Source: 13-1-40CM-64-14 sp036393975
GTDB lineage: Bacteria > Sysuimicrobiota > Sysuimicrobiia > Sysuimicrobiales > Kaftiobacteriaceae
Assembly: GCA_036393975.1 (NCBI GenBank)
Contig: DASWFZ010000032.1
Coordinates: forward strand, 1 to 28,995
Reading direction: 5' to 3'
DNA length: 28,995 nucleotides
Shown here: positions 15,137-23,381 of the stretch, one piece after another
How positions within the stretch are numbered: the stretch's first letter is position 1
How the letters are laid out: each line of letters starts with the position of its first letter
Notes under the pieces: model-generated
What the model saw: only the letters and a program-made list of their open reading frames with translations
Databases searched by the model: none
Told to the model about the DNA's origin: nothing
Made by a program: the position numbers and the translations under genes

Positions 15137-15910
15137 TCACGGCGCGCGTTCGTCGGGTGGGGCCGCCGGAGCCTCTCGTCCGGGGAGCACGACGCGTGCC
15201 AGCAGCAGACTGAACTCATACAAGGCCGCCATGGCGACGGCAACCAGTCCCATGGTGATCGGGCTCCAGTCCGGCGTCACCATCGTCGACAGCACGACAA
15301 TGACCAAATACACCGTGCGCCACTGCTGCCGGAGTTTGGTGTAAGACACGACCCGCAGACCGATGAGACTGAGGACGACCAGAGGGGTCTGAAACGTGGC
15401 CGCGATGGCGGCCAAGAACCAGACCGCATACGACACATAGGAGAGGGCGGTGATCTGCACCGACATGACGGAGCCTGCCTGATTGAGCAACCAACGAGTG
15501 GATGTGGGGAGCACCAGCGTGTAGCCAAAGGCCAGCCCCACGACGCTTAACACGACGGACAAGGCCGCGAGCGGGAGGACGAACCGCGCCTCGTGCTGGC
15601 TGAGGGCCGGGCTGACAAACAGAAGGGCTTGCAGGAGCAACCATGGGAACGCCATCACGAGTCCGAAGACGAATGCGACCTTGAATTTGACGAGCAGCGG
15701 CTCGAGCACGGTCAGCGCGACCAGATGTGTGAGTCCGGCCGGTCGCATGAGCAGCTCTAGCAGTCGATCCTGTTGCCATAAACCGATCAGCAGCATGATC
15801 CCAAATCCCGCCAGACCCCACAGCAGCCGGCGCCGGAGGTCCTCCAGATGCACCACGATGGATTGCGGGATGTCGCGCGAGACGGGCAGGTACCGCCACA
15901 ACCATGCCAT
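15137..15910 (-). CDS. tatC: Twin-arginine translocase subunit TatC
   Basis: TatC is the multi-spanning receptor of the Tat pathway, which exports folded proteins bearing twin-arginine signals. The protein has 257 residues and six predicted spans. Key landmarks are the N-terminal HLEDLRRRLLWG (the conserved Glu and Arg of the signal-peptide site), KFKVAFVFGLVMAFPWLL in the second span region, FGYTLVLPTSTRWLL, and VTPDWSPITMGLVAVAMAALYE at the end of the fifth/sixth spans. The N-terminal extension before HLEDLRRRL is about 21 residues. It lies downstream of the sigma/RseB operon with a 239-base gap; no normal tatA or tatB is adjacent. Confidence 0.92.
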   Translation of the reverse strand: MAWLWRYLPVSRDIPQSIVVHLEDLRRRLLWGLAGFGIMLLIGLWQQDRLLELLMRPAGLTHLVALTVLEPLLVKFKVAFVFGLVMAFPWLLLQALLFVSPALSQHEARFVLPLAALSVVLSVVGLAFGYTLVLPTSTRWLLNQAGSVMSVQITALSYVSYAVWFLAAIAATFQTPLVVLSLIGLRVVSYTKLRQQWRTVYLVIVVLSTMVTPDWSPITMGLVAVAMAALYEFSLLLARVVLPGREAPAAPPDERAP

Positions 15911-15930
15911 GGGGTCGCGTCACTGCCGCG

Positions 15931-16098
15931 TCAGGTGCGGGGGAGGACAGGAGGGATCGAGTCTGAACGGCCTGCGACCAGAGGCGGGCTGAACTTCTGA
16001 ACGGTCCTGGCTGAGCCGGGGCCGTTCTCCGAGAAGGCCACCAGATGGAGAACGACGACGCGGAAGAAGATGAACTCGGTCCACTGATTAATCGGCAC
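15931..16098 (-). CDS. Small hydrophobic ORF before tatC, possible relic of tatA/tatB
   Basis: A 55-residue frame starting at GTG 16098, with AGGGAG just upstream, ends 20 bases before tatC, the place where tatA or tatB normally lies. It begins with a short polar end and Thr-Glu, then one hydrophobic stretch (TEFIFFRVVVLHLVAF), then a polar SENGPGSARTVQKF. That order resembles the TatA plan (short N-terminus, span, FG hinge, amphipathic helix with ARxxGK). However, the hinge glycine is Ser, Arg and His sit within the span, and the tail is proline-rich. It may be a decayed or very divergent gene, or chance. Confidence 0.3.
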   Translation of the reverse strand: MPINQWTEFIFFRVVVLHLVAFSENGPGSARTVQKFSPPLVAGRSDSIPPVLPRT

Positions 16099-16149
16099 AC
16101 TCTCCCTCTGGCGCCCCCATCATACATGAGCGGCCCAGTTGCGATACGA

Positions 16150-17238
16150 CTAAAACCAGTCCATCACCTCTCGTAGCCACGTCACCAGGCGATCCCAGAG
16201 CCGGGGCGCCGCCGTGATCCCCGTGCGCTCGGCGGCGGCCTGGAGAGTGGTCCGCGTGGCGTAGCCGACGACGGTCACATTCTTGCCGGCGTGGGACCAG
16301 TGGACGAGCGTGCGCAGGCCCAAGCGTTGCACCCAGATCGGACCGGACGAGGTAGCAACGAGCTCGCTGCCTTCCGGGGGTCTGGCCACGCTGTCTCGGC
16401 GCTGGTAGACGACCAGGGTCGTCAGTCCATCGGAGTAGATCTGGACGACAGGGGGGCCTTCGCCGGTGAGGTAGTCGCCGGTCTTGTGGAACCCCTCCGG
16501 GACAGCCACCTGGATCGGAGGGCCTCCCAGCACGCGGGCGACCTCCTCAGCCGTGGCCGCTCGCACTGCTGGCTGAGGAGTCAAGCGCAATCCGGTCGGC
16601 ACGGATGCCGTCTTGCGCCACCCGGCGGGCTTGAGCTCAAAGCGGAGGAACGTCGTTACCTCGCCCAGCGATCCTCTGGGTCCGACGCGTTCAGAGCGGA
16701 GGAGTACGCCTGTGGCGTCGTCCACGACCAGGGTACGCGAGGGCCGGTCAGCAATCTCGGGAACCAACACGATTCGGGTCGCCCGTCGTCCCAGCAACTC
16801 GTCGGGGACCATGGTGATGCCGTAATTTTCCAGCAACCACGGGAGGTGCGCCGACTCGAAGATGTCCTCCTCCGAATTCAACCCTGTGGCCGTAGTCCCG
16901 GTGCGCCGCACGGGATCAAATCGAATCTCCGAGCCCTGGCGACGGATGACGGTGAATCGGCGGGACGGTCCGAGCGCCAGATAATCCAGTTGTGTCCAGT
17001 CCGGCGGGTCGTGCTCCACTTGCACTAAGGAGGCGACCGTGTGTGTCGTTCCCTCCCAGGTCACCACGATCTGTTCGCCCTGGTAGGCGACCGTGGAGCG
17101 GGCACGGACGCTCTGCACGAGCGGCGCGGGTGCGCTGGCGGCGTCTAGGGACCGCACGTCGAGTGCGAACGTGAGCCCTAGTGTGGCCGCCAGACCAAGC
17201 AGCAGGACAGGGCTTATCTCTTCTGGGCGGCGGGCCAT
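16150..17238 (-). CDS. RseB/MucB-like periplasmic regulator of an ECF sigma system
   Basis: This 362-residue protein has a hydrophobic N-terminal segment (ISPVLLLGLAATLGLTFAL, residues 8-26) and an exported domain. It resembles MucB/RseB and lipoprotein-carrier folds: YQGEQIVVTWEG, RRFTVIRRQGSEIRFDP and ATRIVLVPEIADRPSRTLVVDDATGVLLRSE, followed by a C-terminal domain (about 230-340) with GFHKTGDY and PPVVQIYSDGLTTLVVYQ. RseB proteins bind the periplasmic part of the anti-sigma factor and protect it until envelope damage appears. Its start overlaps the anti-sigma gene by 25 bases, placing it last in the operon. The family call is by fold pattern and context; sequence similarity to E. coli RseB is limited. 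Confidence 0.72.
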   Translation of the reverse strand: MARRPEEISPVLLLGLAATLGLTFALDVRSLDAASAPAPLVQSVRARSTVAYQGEQIVVTWEGTTHTVASLVQVEHDPPDWTQLDYLALGPSRRFTVIRRQGSEIRFDPVRRTGTTATGLNSEEDIFESAHLPWLLENYGITMVPDELLGRRATRIVLVPEIADRPSRTLVVDDATGVLLRSERVGPRGSLGEVTTFLRFELKPAGWRKTASVPTGLRLTPQPAVRAATAEEVARVLGGPPIQVAVPEGFHKTGDYLTGEGPPVVQIYSDGLTTLVVYQRRDSVARPPEGSELVATSSGPIWVQRLGLRTLVHWSHAGKNVTVVGYATRTTLQAAAERTGITAAPRLWDRLVTWLREVMDWF

Positions 17239-17681
17239 TCAGGGAAGGTCTCGTAGGGCAGCGCACTGCTGAGGTACGACGTAAGCGTTACGTCAGCCAT
17301 CGGGTGCGCTGCGGCAAACTCCGCTTGCTGCTGGAAGTACCAAAGGGGAGAGACCCGGGTGCCTTGGGGCGGTGCGGTGGGTACGCGCAGCTGGAGTAAC
17401 AGGCCGATGCCGGCGGCCATCGTGGCCACCGCGATCAGCCACCGGGGAACTGTCCGCCGGGTCTCCACCAGTGCGATTCGGGAAAGTGTGCGCGACAGTG
17501 CGGCGGGATGCGGAAGGATGGGGGGCACTGTGCGCAAGAGACTGCGGACCGCCCGGAGGTCATCTAGCGCGACGCGGCACTCTGTACACTCCGCCAGATG
17601 GGCGGCCACGCCAGAGGCTTCCTCCGCGGTGAGGGTTCCGTCCAGGTAGCCAGTGAGCTCGTGAGAGAGGTGCAATATCAC
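17214..17681 (-). CDS. Membrane-bound zinc anti-sigma factor (ZAS/zf-HC2)
   Basis: This 155-residue anti-sigma factor holds its ECF partner inactive at the membrane. The cytoplasmic N-terminus carries the zinc motif His28-x3-Cys32-x2-Cys35 (HLAECTEC) within a helix bundle. One membrane span lies at 81-98 (WLIAVATMAAGIGLLLQL). A short external tail of about 55 residues follows (QQQAEFAAAHPM), where the RseB-like partner would bind. The GTG start overlaps the sigma stop as GTGA, with GGTGAG just upstream, so the two proteins are made in fixed proportion. Release would need proteolysis or a conformational change; no protease gene is in the window. Confidence 0.88.
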   Translation of the reverse strand: MILHLSHELTGYLDGTLTAEEASGVAAHLAECTECRVALDDLRAVRSLLRTVPPILPHPAALSRTLSRIALVETRRTVPRWLIAVATMAAGIGLLLQLRVPTAPPQGTRVSPLWYFQQQAEFAAAHPMADVTLTSYLSSALPYETFPEWPAAQKR

Positions 17682-18331
17682 AGCTCACCCCGCTGCAGAG
17701 CATCGACATAGGGGCGCAACCACTCGCGCAGGGCCAGACGAGCCCGGTGGAGGCGCGAGCGCACGGTGCCGATCGGGCACCGGAGGATTTCGGCGGCCGC
17801 GTCGTACGGCAGTCCCTGGAGGTCGACCAGCGCCACGACGGCTCGAGCGTCGGGGGGCAGAGCGCGTAACGCGCGCAACACAGGGCCGTCGAGCGCGCCT
17901 TCGGCCACTTCACTCGGACCGGCCGTGGGATCCATGACGGCCGCCCCGCTGACGTCATCGAGCGAGAAGATTTTTCGACGGCGTTCCCGGCGTAGACGGT
18001 CCACAAAAGAATTGTGCATGATGCGGAACAGCCACCGATCAAACCGCGTCCCGGGTTGAAACCGGTGGAAGGCACGAAACGCTTCTTCCGCGGCTTGCTG
18101 CAACAAGTCCTCGCTATCGTGTGCGTTGCCCGTCAGGTAGTAGGCGAACCGGTACGCGTGGGTCCAGTGGGCTGCGAGGAGCTCGGCGAAACTCTCCTGC
18201 GAGGCCGTACGGACTGCGGCCGAAGCGAAGGTAGTCTCTGGGACTGAGCCCGCAAGGGGCGTTTGAACGCGTTCCATGGTTTTTTCGGCGGGAGGCGCTG
18301 CGCGGTCCCCGCCACCCGATTGAGCCGTCAC
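17678..18331 (-). CDS. RpoE-type ECF sigma factor
   Basis: This 217-residue protein is an extracytoplasmic-function sigma factor. Region 2 spans about residues 45-118 (AHDSEDLLQQAAEEAFRAFHRF, then FDRWLFRIMHNSFVDRLRRERR). Region 4 spans about 152-205 (LPPDARAVVALVDLQGLPYD, then CPIGTVRSRLHRAR). The N-terminal 40 residues are a non-conserved extension. The GTG at 18331 overlaps the stop of the preceding gene as GTGA, the same coupling seen with the anti-sigma gene; an in-frame ATG at 18277 would drop the first 18 residues. It probably drives its own operon from the ECF-like promoter at 18750-18779. Confidence 0.92.
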   Translation of the reverse strand: MTAQSGGGDRAAPPAEKTMERVQTPLAGSVPETTFASAAVRTASQESFAELLAAHWTHAYRFAYYLTGNAHDSEDLLQQAAEEAFRAFHRFQPGTRFDRWLFRIMHNSFVDRLRRERRRKIFSLDDVSGAAVMDPTAGPSEVAEGALDGPVLRALRALPPDARAVVALVDLQGLPYDAAAEILRCPIGTVRSRLHRARLALREWLRPYVDALQRGEL

Positions 18332-18723
18332 TTCACGATCGTGACGCTAGCCGCTTGGTATGTCAATGTTCGACCCCGGCCACTCGCCGTCCCAGTAATT
18401 GCGACAGTCTTCCCGACCCTGAGATCTCGGACGGATGCGCCCTTACCGGCTTTGAGGACCTTGGTCGTGGCCGTGTGTCTCACCCAGAGCTTCCCGTGCG
18501 TCTTGAGCCCAGTCCCTCGCCTAACCTTCAGCACCTCGACTTGCGCCCAGCTTCTGCTGATCCGAAGAATCTTTGCCTCGATCTCGAAGGGCGCGCGGCG
18601 CGTCGTCGAGGCTGGCGCAGGGGAGGGAGACGGGGAGGGTGTTTGCGCCGCAACCCTCGTCGAGCTCACCAGGAGCGCCACGGCGAGGGTGAGTACGAGA
18701 CCCACACGACCCTTCAAACGCAA
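18328..18723 (-). CDS. Small secreted protein leading the ECF sigma operon
   Basis: A 131-residue exported protein of unknown function. Residues 1-26 form a signal peptide ending AAQ, followed by a Pro/Ser linker (TPSPSPSPAPAS). The rest is a small beta-rich domain (EIEAKILRISRSWAQVEVLK, VGKTVAITGTAS) resembling DUF5666-like OB-type proteins, with repeated Lys/Arg/Thr and no cysteines. The start is a TTG at 18723 with GAGGGGG just upstream; a TTG two codons later has better spacing. Its stop overlaps the sigma GTG. Being first in the operon, it is either a sigma target or a further sensor or effector. Confidence 0.72.
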   Translation of the reverse strand: MRLKGRVGLVLTLAVALLVSSTRVAAQTPSPSPSPAPASTTRRAPFEIEAKILRISRSWAQVEVLKVRRGTGLKTHGKLWVRHTATTKVLKAGKGASVRDLRVGKTVAITGTASGRGRTLTYQAASVTIVK

Positions 18724-18749
18724 TTCCCCCTCTATAGACTCTTCAATAA

Positions 18750-18779
18750 ATAGAACGTTTCAGGCCCCAGGGAAGTTCC
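18750..18779 (-). promoter_or_regulatory. Candidate ECF-sigma promoter of the stress operon
   Basis: Read on the minus strand, GGAACTT (18779-18773) stands 17 bases before TTCTAT (18755-18750). This matches the RpoE-type pattern GGAACTT-N16/17-TCTGA/TCAAA quite well. Transcription would begin near 18743, about 20 bases before the TTG start of the secreted-protein gene, with its GAGGGGG site in between. It supports autoregulation by the sigma factor encoded in the same operon. Confidence 0.6.
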
Positions 18780-18846
18780 TCCGTGGAAGTTTACCATAGG
18801 ATCCCTGGTCTGGCGCCGGTGGAGACTCTCATTGTGATTGGGGTTG

Positions 18847-18852
18847 TATACT
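18847..18852 (+). promoter_or_regulatory. Possible -10 box for aconitase
   Basis: TATACT at 18847-18852 is a near-consensus -10 hexamer, 43 bases before the acnA GTG. No good -35 hexamer lies 16-18 bases upstream, so this is only a weak candidate. The opposite-strand ECF promoter is about 70 bases away. Confidence 0.22.
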
Positions 18853-18895
18853 GAGCCGGGAGATCGATGCGCGTGAGAATGCCTGGAGGATTGGT

Positions 18896-21616
18896 GTGAC
18901 CCGACTGGATCCGCACGCTGCTCCGTCGACGCTCCGCGTCGACAATCGAACAATTGCGTACTACCCCTTGCACGCTCTTCGCCCGCAGCTCGCGACGCCT
19001 CTGGAGCGCCTTCCTGCGACGGTGAAGATCTTGTTGGAGAACGTCGTGCGCCATGCCGCCGGCGGCCTGTTTTCCGCGGACGACGTCGCGACGCTAGCGG
19101 CCTGGCAGCCAGGTCTGACGTCCCGTCGCGAATTTCCCTGTCTACCCTCACGGGTGCTGCTGCAGGACTTTACCGGCGTGCCGGTCGTGGTTGATCTGGC
19201 CACCATGCGCGATGCCGTCGCGCAGTTAGGGGGCGATCCGCGCCGCGTCAACCCCGTGATCCCTGCCGACTTGGTCATTGACCACTCGGTGCAGGTGGAC
19301 ATTTCCGGGGTGCCGGGGGCGTTTGGGCGCAACGTGGCCTACGAGTATCAGCGTAACCGCGAGCGATACATGCTGCTGCGATGGTCGCAGCAGGCTTTCG
19401 CCAACCTGCGGGTGGTGCCTCCGGGTACTGGGATTGTCCATCAAGTCAACTTGGAGTACCTGGCTCAGGTGGTGTCGCTTCAGCTCGTGAACGGAGTTAC
19501 ACTCGCCTATCCCGACACGCTCATCGGTACTGACTCGCACACCACGATGGTGAACGGGATGGGGGTGTTGGGATGGGGCGTCGGGGGAATCGAGGCGGAG
19601 GCGGTGATGTTGGGTGAGCCGACCTATCTCACGACCCCCGAGGTGGTCGGGTTTCGCCTGACCGGCCGTCTGCGGGAAGGGGTGACTGCCACTGATCTGG
19701 TGCTGACCGTCACCCAGCTGCTGCGCACCGTCGGGGTCGTGGGGAAGTTCGTCGAGTTTTTCGGGCCCAGTGTGCAGGCTCTGGCCCTGCCGGATCGGGC
19801 GACGATTGCCAACATGGCTCCAGAGTACGGGGCGACAGCCGCCCTCTTTCCCATTGATGCGGAGACTCTGACCTACCTGCGTCTCACCGGCCGGTCTGAA
19901 GCCCACGTGCGGGTCGTGGAAGCGTACGCCCAGGCCCAGGGGTTGTTCCACACCCCGACTGAGACGGAACCCGTGTTTGATCAGGTTGTGGAGCTGGACC
20001 TGTCTGCGGTAGAGACGAGCCTTGCGGGACCACGACGGCCGCAGGATCGCGTGCCGCTGCCCCAGACGTCCTGGAGCTTCCGGGCAGCATTTGCCGAGCA
20101 ACTCGCCCCGTCGACAGGGAAGAGTGCGACGGCCACCGCCGTGGCCGAGCGTCCTCCCGTCGTGCAGGTCCAGGTCGATGGTCAGGCGGCCACGCTCACG
20201 CATGGGGCGGTCGTGATCGCAGCGATCACCAGTTGCACCAACACGAGTAACCCAGAGGTGATGGTCGCAGCGGGGCTGCTCGCCAAGAAAGCGGTGGAAC
20301 GCGGACTGCAGCGCAATCCCGCCGTCAAGACGAGCTTGGCGCCGGGATCTGCGGTGGTGACGTCCTATCTGGAGCGTGCCGGCCTCACGCCCTACCTCGA
20401 CGCGCTGGGATTCCAGCTCGTTGGGTACGGGTGCACGACCTGCATTGGCAACAGCGGCCCCTTGCCGCAGCCGATCGCCGACGCGATTCAACAGCACGAC
20501 TTGGTCGTCGTCGCCGTGCTCAGCGGGAACCGTAACTTCGACGGCCGCATCCACCCGTTAGTGCGAGGCAGCTATCTGGCCTCCCCGCCGCTGGTGGTTG
20601 CGTTCGCCCTGGCGGGCACTGTGGAGATCGACTTGCTCACCCAACCGCTCGGGCGAGACCGCCACGGCCGCCCCGTGTACTTGAAAGAGCTGTGGCCGAG
20701 CACTGCGGAGGTGCACGCGGTGGTGCGCCAGGTAGTGTCCCCGGAGCTGTTTACGACGCGCTATCGGGATGTCTTCACAGGAGATGAGATGTGGCAGACG
20801 ATGGCCGTGGGGGCGGGCGAGCGGTTCGGCTGGGAGGCCGCGTCCACGTACGTCCGCCAAGCGCCGTTCTTTGCGGGTTTGTCGCCGCAGCCTGCACCGA
20901 TCCACGACATCCGTGGGGCTCGAGTGCTGGCGTGGGTGGGCGACTCGGTGACGACAGATCACATCTCTCCCGCGGGGGCGATCCCATCCGACAGCCCGGC
21001 TGGCCGCTACCTCATTGAGCACGGCGTAAAGCCCGCCGACTTCAACACGTACGGTGCGCGCCGCGGGAACCATTTGGTGATGCTGCGCGGGACGTTCGCC
21101 AACATCCGGCTGCGGAACCGGCTAGGCGGGGGCCGAGAGGGTGGGTGGACAACGCACTATCCGTCTCAAGAGCTCATGACGATCTACGATGCTGCGATCC
21201 GCTACCAACGGGAGGGCACGCCGCTGGTGGTCTTCGCGGGCAAGGAGTATGGGTCGGGCAGTTCACGGGACTGGGCGGCCAAGGGACCTCTTCTGCTGGG
21301 AGTACGCGCGGTGCTAGCGGAGAGCTTCGAACGCATCCACCGCAGCAACCTAGTCGGGATGGGGATCCTGCCGCTTCAGTTTGCAACGGGGACTACGCCT
21401 TCGTCTCTTGGCCTCGATGGCACCGAGGCGCTTGAGATCACGGGACTTGCTGACCTGCGGCCCGGACAGGTGCTGACCGTGTCCGCGCGCCGCGATGGAA
21501 AGACCAAGACATTCCAGGCGACCGTGCGCGTGGATACCCCCATCGAGCTGGAGTACTATCGGCACGGCGGGATCCTGCCGTATGTCGCGAGGAAGCGGGC
21601 TAAGACGAAGGGATAG
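18896..21616 (+). CDS. acnA: Aconitate hydratase
   Basis: Aconitase isomerises citrate to isocitrate through cis-aconitate in the TCA cycle, using a 4Fe-4S cluster. The 906-residue length is that of AcnA/IRP-type enzymes. The three cluster cysteines are Cys447 (ITSCTNTSNP), Cys513 and Cys516 (GYGCTTCIGNSG), with the same spacing (66 and 3) as in AcnA/IRP1. Other motifs are TDSHTTMVNGMGVLGWGVGG, SGNRNFDGRIHP, DSVTTDHISPAG and the swivel-domain GKEYGSGSSRDWAAKG. GTG 18896 has GGAGG five bases upstream. It stands alone, divergent from the ECF operon. The 2-methylcitrate dehydratase variants are less likely. Confidence 0.96.
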   Translation: MTRLDPHAAPSTLRVDNRTIAYYPLHALRPQLATPLERLPATVKILLENVVRHAAGGLFSADDVATLAAWQPGLTSRREFPCLPSRVLLQDFTGVPVVVDLATMRDAVAQLGGDPRRVNPVIPADLVIDHSVQVDISGVPGAFGRNVAYEYQRNRERYMLLRWSQQAFANLRVVPPGTGIVHQVNLEYLAQVVSLQLVNGVTLAYPDTLIGTDSHTTMVNGMGVLGWGVGGIEAEAVMLGEPTYLTTPEVVGFRLTGRLREGVTATDLVLTVTQLLRTVGVVGKFVEFFGPSVQALALPDRATIANMAPEYGATAALFPIDAETLTYLRLTGRSEAHVRVVEAYAQAQGLFHTPTETEPVFDQVVELDLSAVETSLAGPRRPQDRVPLPQTSWSFRAAFAEQLAPSTGKSATATAVAERPPVVQVQVDGQAATLTHGAVVIAAITSCTNTSNPEVMVAAGLLAKKAVERGLQRNPAVKTSLAPGSAVVTSYLERAGLTPYLDALGFQLVGYGCTTCIGNSGPLPQPIADAIQQHDLVVVAVLSGNRNFDGRIHPLVRGSYLASPPLVVAFALAGTVEIDLLTQPLGRDRHGRPVYLKELWPSTAEVHAVVRQVVSPELFTTRYRDVFTGDEMWQTMAVGAGERFGWEAASTYVRQAPFFAGLSPQPAPIHDIRGARVLAWVGDSVTTDHISPAGAIPSDSPAGRYLIEHGVKPADFNTYGARRGNHLVMLRGTFANIRLRNRLGGGREGGWTTHYPSQELMTIYDAAIRYQREGTPLVVFAGKEYGSGSSRDWAAKGPLLLGVRAVLAESFERIHRSNLVGMGILPLQFATGTTPSSLGLDGTEALEITGLADLRPGQVLTVSARRDGKTKTFQATVRVDTPIELEYYRHGGILPYVARKRAKTKG

Positions 21617-21752
21617 GGTCGCGATTCATCCCGCCTTGGTCTGGTACCCTACCGAAAGGTTACGGCAGTCGCGAGGAAATCATCGGTTCTCACAACCCCG
21701 CGATCACCGACGCTTCCGGACCATGTGGTATGAGGCTGGTCTTACGACCCTG

Positions 21753-21905
21753 CTATTTGGGCTTCGAGGTAGAGCCGTAATACGTGAGGGCCGCGATCAA
21801 GATTCCGAACACGACATTACTCCACTTCAAACTGCTGCCGAATAAGAAGAATGGAGATAGGGCCACCCACACACCTGCGATAAGAGTGACCCAATAGGCG
21901 GTCAT
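21753..21905 (-). CDS. SPW-repeat-like two-span membrane protein, 50 residues
   Basis: A short gene starting MTAYWVTLIAGVWVALSPFF and ending GSTSKPK. It has two hydrophobic spans (about 3-22 and 29-42) joined by FGSSLKWSN. The Trp early on, the GVWVALSPF core and the downstream Trp-Ser-Asn with VVFGILIA match the SPW repeat family of small bacterial membrane proteins of unknown function. A GGGAGG about 10 bases before the ATG supports translation. It lies between acnA and the MFS gene, on the same strand as the latter. Confidence 0.7.
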   Translation of the reverse strand: MTAYWVTLIAGVWVALSPFFLFGSSLKWSNVVFGILIAALTYYGSTSKPK

Positions 21906-22057
21906 TCCACGAGCACCTCCCACACGTCTTTTTCACACCGCTCGACCTGTTCGACGATGGCGCTCGTGCCCCTCTACTGTCGCAATTTTGCCTCAATCTC
22001 GGTCCATGTCCTCAGGTCCCCAGTTGGTTGCGTCTGCTGCGTGGGATTTCGACGGGG

Positions 22058-23194
22058 TCACGATTTGCCGAGGACGACGAGCACTGCGACGGCGGCGCCG
22101 CAGCCCAAGACGCCTCCGAAGTAGAAGGGCACAGCTGGGCCAAACGATGTCCACATCCATCCCGCCAGCAGCGAGGCCGGCAAGAGCCCGATGCCCACGA
22201 GCGTGGCATGAAGCCCGATGGCCGTCGCACGAATGGGCGTCGGTGCCAAGTCAGCGACCAACGCCTTCTCCACACCGTCAGATACCCCCATATACAGCCC
22301 ATATATGGGGAACAACAGCCACAGTGATCCAGGACTGGACGTGAGCCCAAAGCCCAGGTACACCAAACCGTAGAGCGCATACCCTGCGACCAGCAACGTG
22401 CGCCGGCCCATCCAATCGGACAGACGCCCTGCCGGATAGGCCACCGCTGCGTAGGTGACGTTAAAGACGAGGTACAACACGAGGACTGCGGCCGTCGCCA
22501 CACCCAGATTCTGTGCACGCAACAACAGAAACTGGTTTGATGAGTTACCCAAGGTAAAGACGAAGACGACGAGCAGGTACGCGCGCAACTTCGCCGGGAG
22601 GAGCGACCAGCGCAGCACGGGTACTTGCGTGCCGGCGCGATGAGGGCGCACGTCCCGCGCGAAGAATAGGACCCCGACACCGAGAGCGGCGGGGATCAGG
22701 GACCACAAGAAGATTGCTCGGACGTTCGCCGCGCCTGAGCGAAGCAGGACGATCGCTGCAATGACACCCAGCGTTGCGCCGAGGGAGTCCATCGCGCGGT
22801 GCAATCCGTAGGCGCGGCCCCGACGCGCCGGATCTGCGGAGTCGGCAATGAGTGCGTCCCGAGGAGCAGTGCGCACGCCTTTGCCGAAGCGATCCACGAA
22901 CCGTCCGGCGAGCACGGTCGGCCACGCCTGAGCCACCACCAGAAAGACCTTCCCAAGAGTCGACGCTGCGTACCCCACGATCGCCAATGGCTTGCGCCGG
23001 CCCAAACGATCGGAGATGTATCCGGAGAACACGCGCAAAAGGCTTGCGACACTTTCGGCGATGCCTTCGATTAACCCGAGGATGGCTGGAGACGCTCCCA
23101 GTGTCTGGGTGAGGAACATTGGCAGAAGGGGATACACCATCTCGGTGCTGATATCGGTGAGGAGGCTGGTGAGCCCAAGAATGATGATGTTCAT
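22058..23194 (-). CDS. MFS transporter
   Basis: A 378-residue, twelve-span major facilitator protein of the drug/efflux type. The loop 2-3 signature reads SGYISDRLGRRKPLAIVGY and the matching C-half loop reads PAGRLSDWMGRRTLLVAGY. The segment DRFGKGVRTAPRDALIADS lies in the fourth-span region and is characteristic of a bacterial subfamily (YfkF-like) linked to export of toxic compounds or metabolites; the substrate is unknown. ATG 23194 begins at the first span (MNIIILGLTSLLTDISTEM), has no upstream in-frame start and shows no Shine-Dalgarno. It is slightly shorter than most MFS proteins and lacks a C-terminal tail. Confidence 0.88.
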   Translation of the reverse strand: MNIIILGLTSLLTDISTEMVYPLLPMFLTQTLGASPAILGLIEGIAESVASLLRVFSGYISDRLGRRKPLAIVGYAASTLGKVFLVVAQAWPTVLAGRFVDRFGKGVRTAPRDALIADSADPARRGRAYGLHRAMDSLGATLGVIAAIVLLRSGAANVRAIFLWSLIPAALGVGVLFFARDVRPHRAGTQVPVLRWSLLPAKLRAYLLVVFVFTLGNSSNQFLLLRAQNLGVATAAVLVLYLVFNVTYAAVAYPAGRLSDWMGRRTLLVAGYALYGLVYLGFGLTSSPGSLWLLFPIYGLYMGVSDGVEKALVADLAPTPIRATAIGLHATLVGIGLLPASLLAGWMWTSFGPAVPFYFGGVLGCGAAVAVLVVLGKS

Positions 23195-23381
23195 CGGCCC
23201 GCATTGTTCTCGAAGGTGTCGGGAGTTCCTTTGAACACCCGGGACCCGGGGACGGAAACGGGCGACCGCCTACGACCGTTGCACGTGGACCATGAGCCCG
23301 CCGGGCACGGAAGTCTGACTCCTTATGCTGCGCGTCCCCTCACTCCAAATGTGATTGCCTTTGCCGCGCCCGGCGCACAGG

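Noticed and set aside
19226..20554. Long open frame (about 442 codons) on the minus strand opposite acnA
   Set aside because: It mirrors a well-conserved aconitase gene; its translation is His/Arg/Gln-rich with no domain. Such antisense frames are common in high-GC genes.
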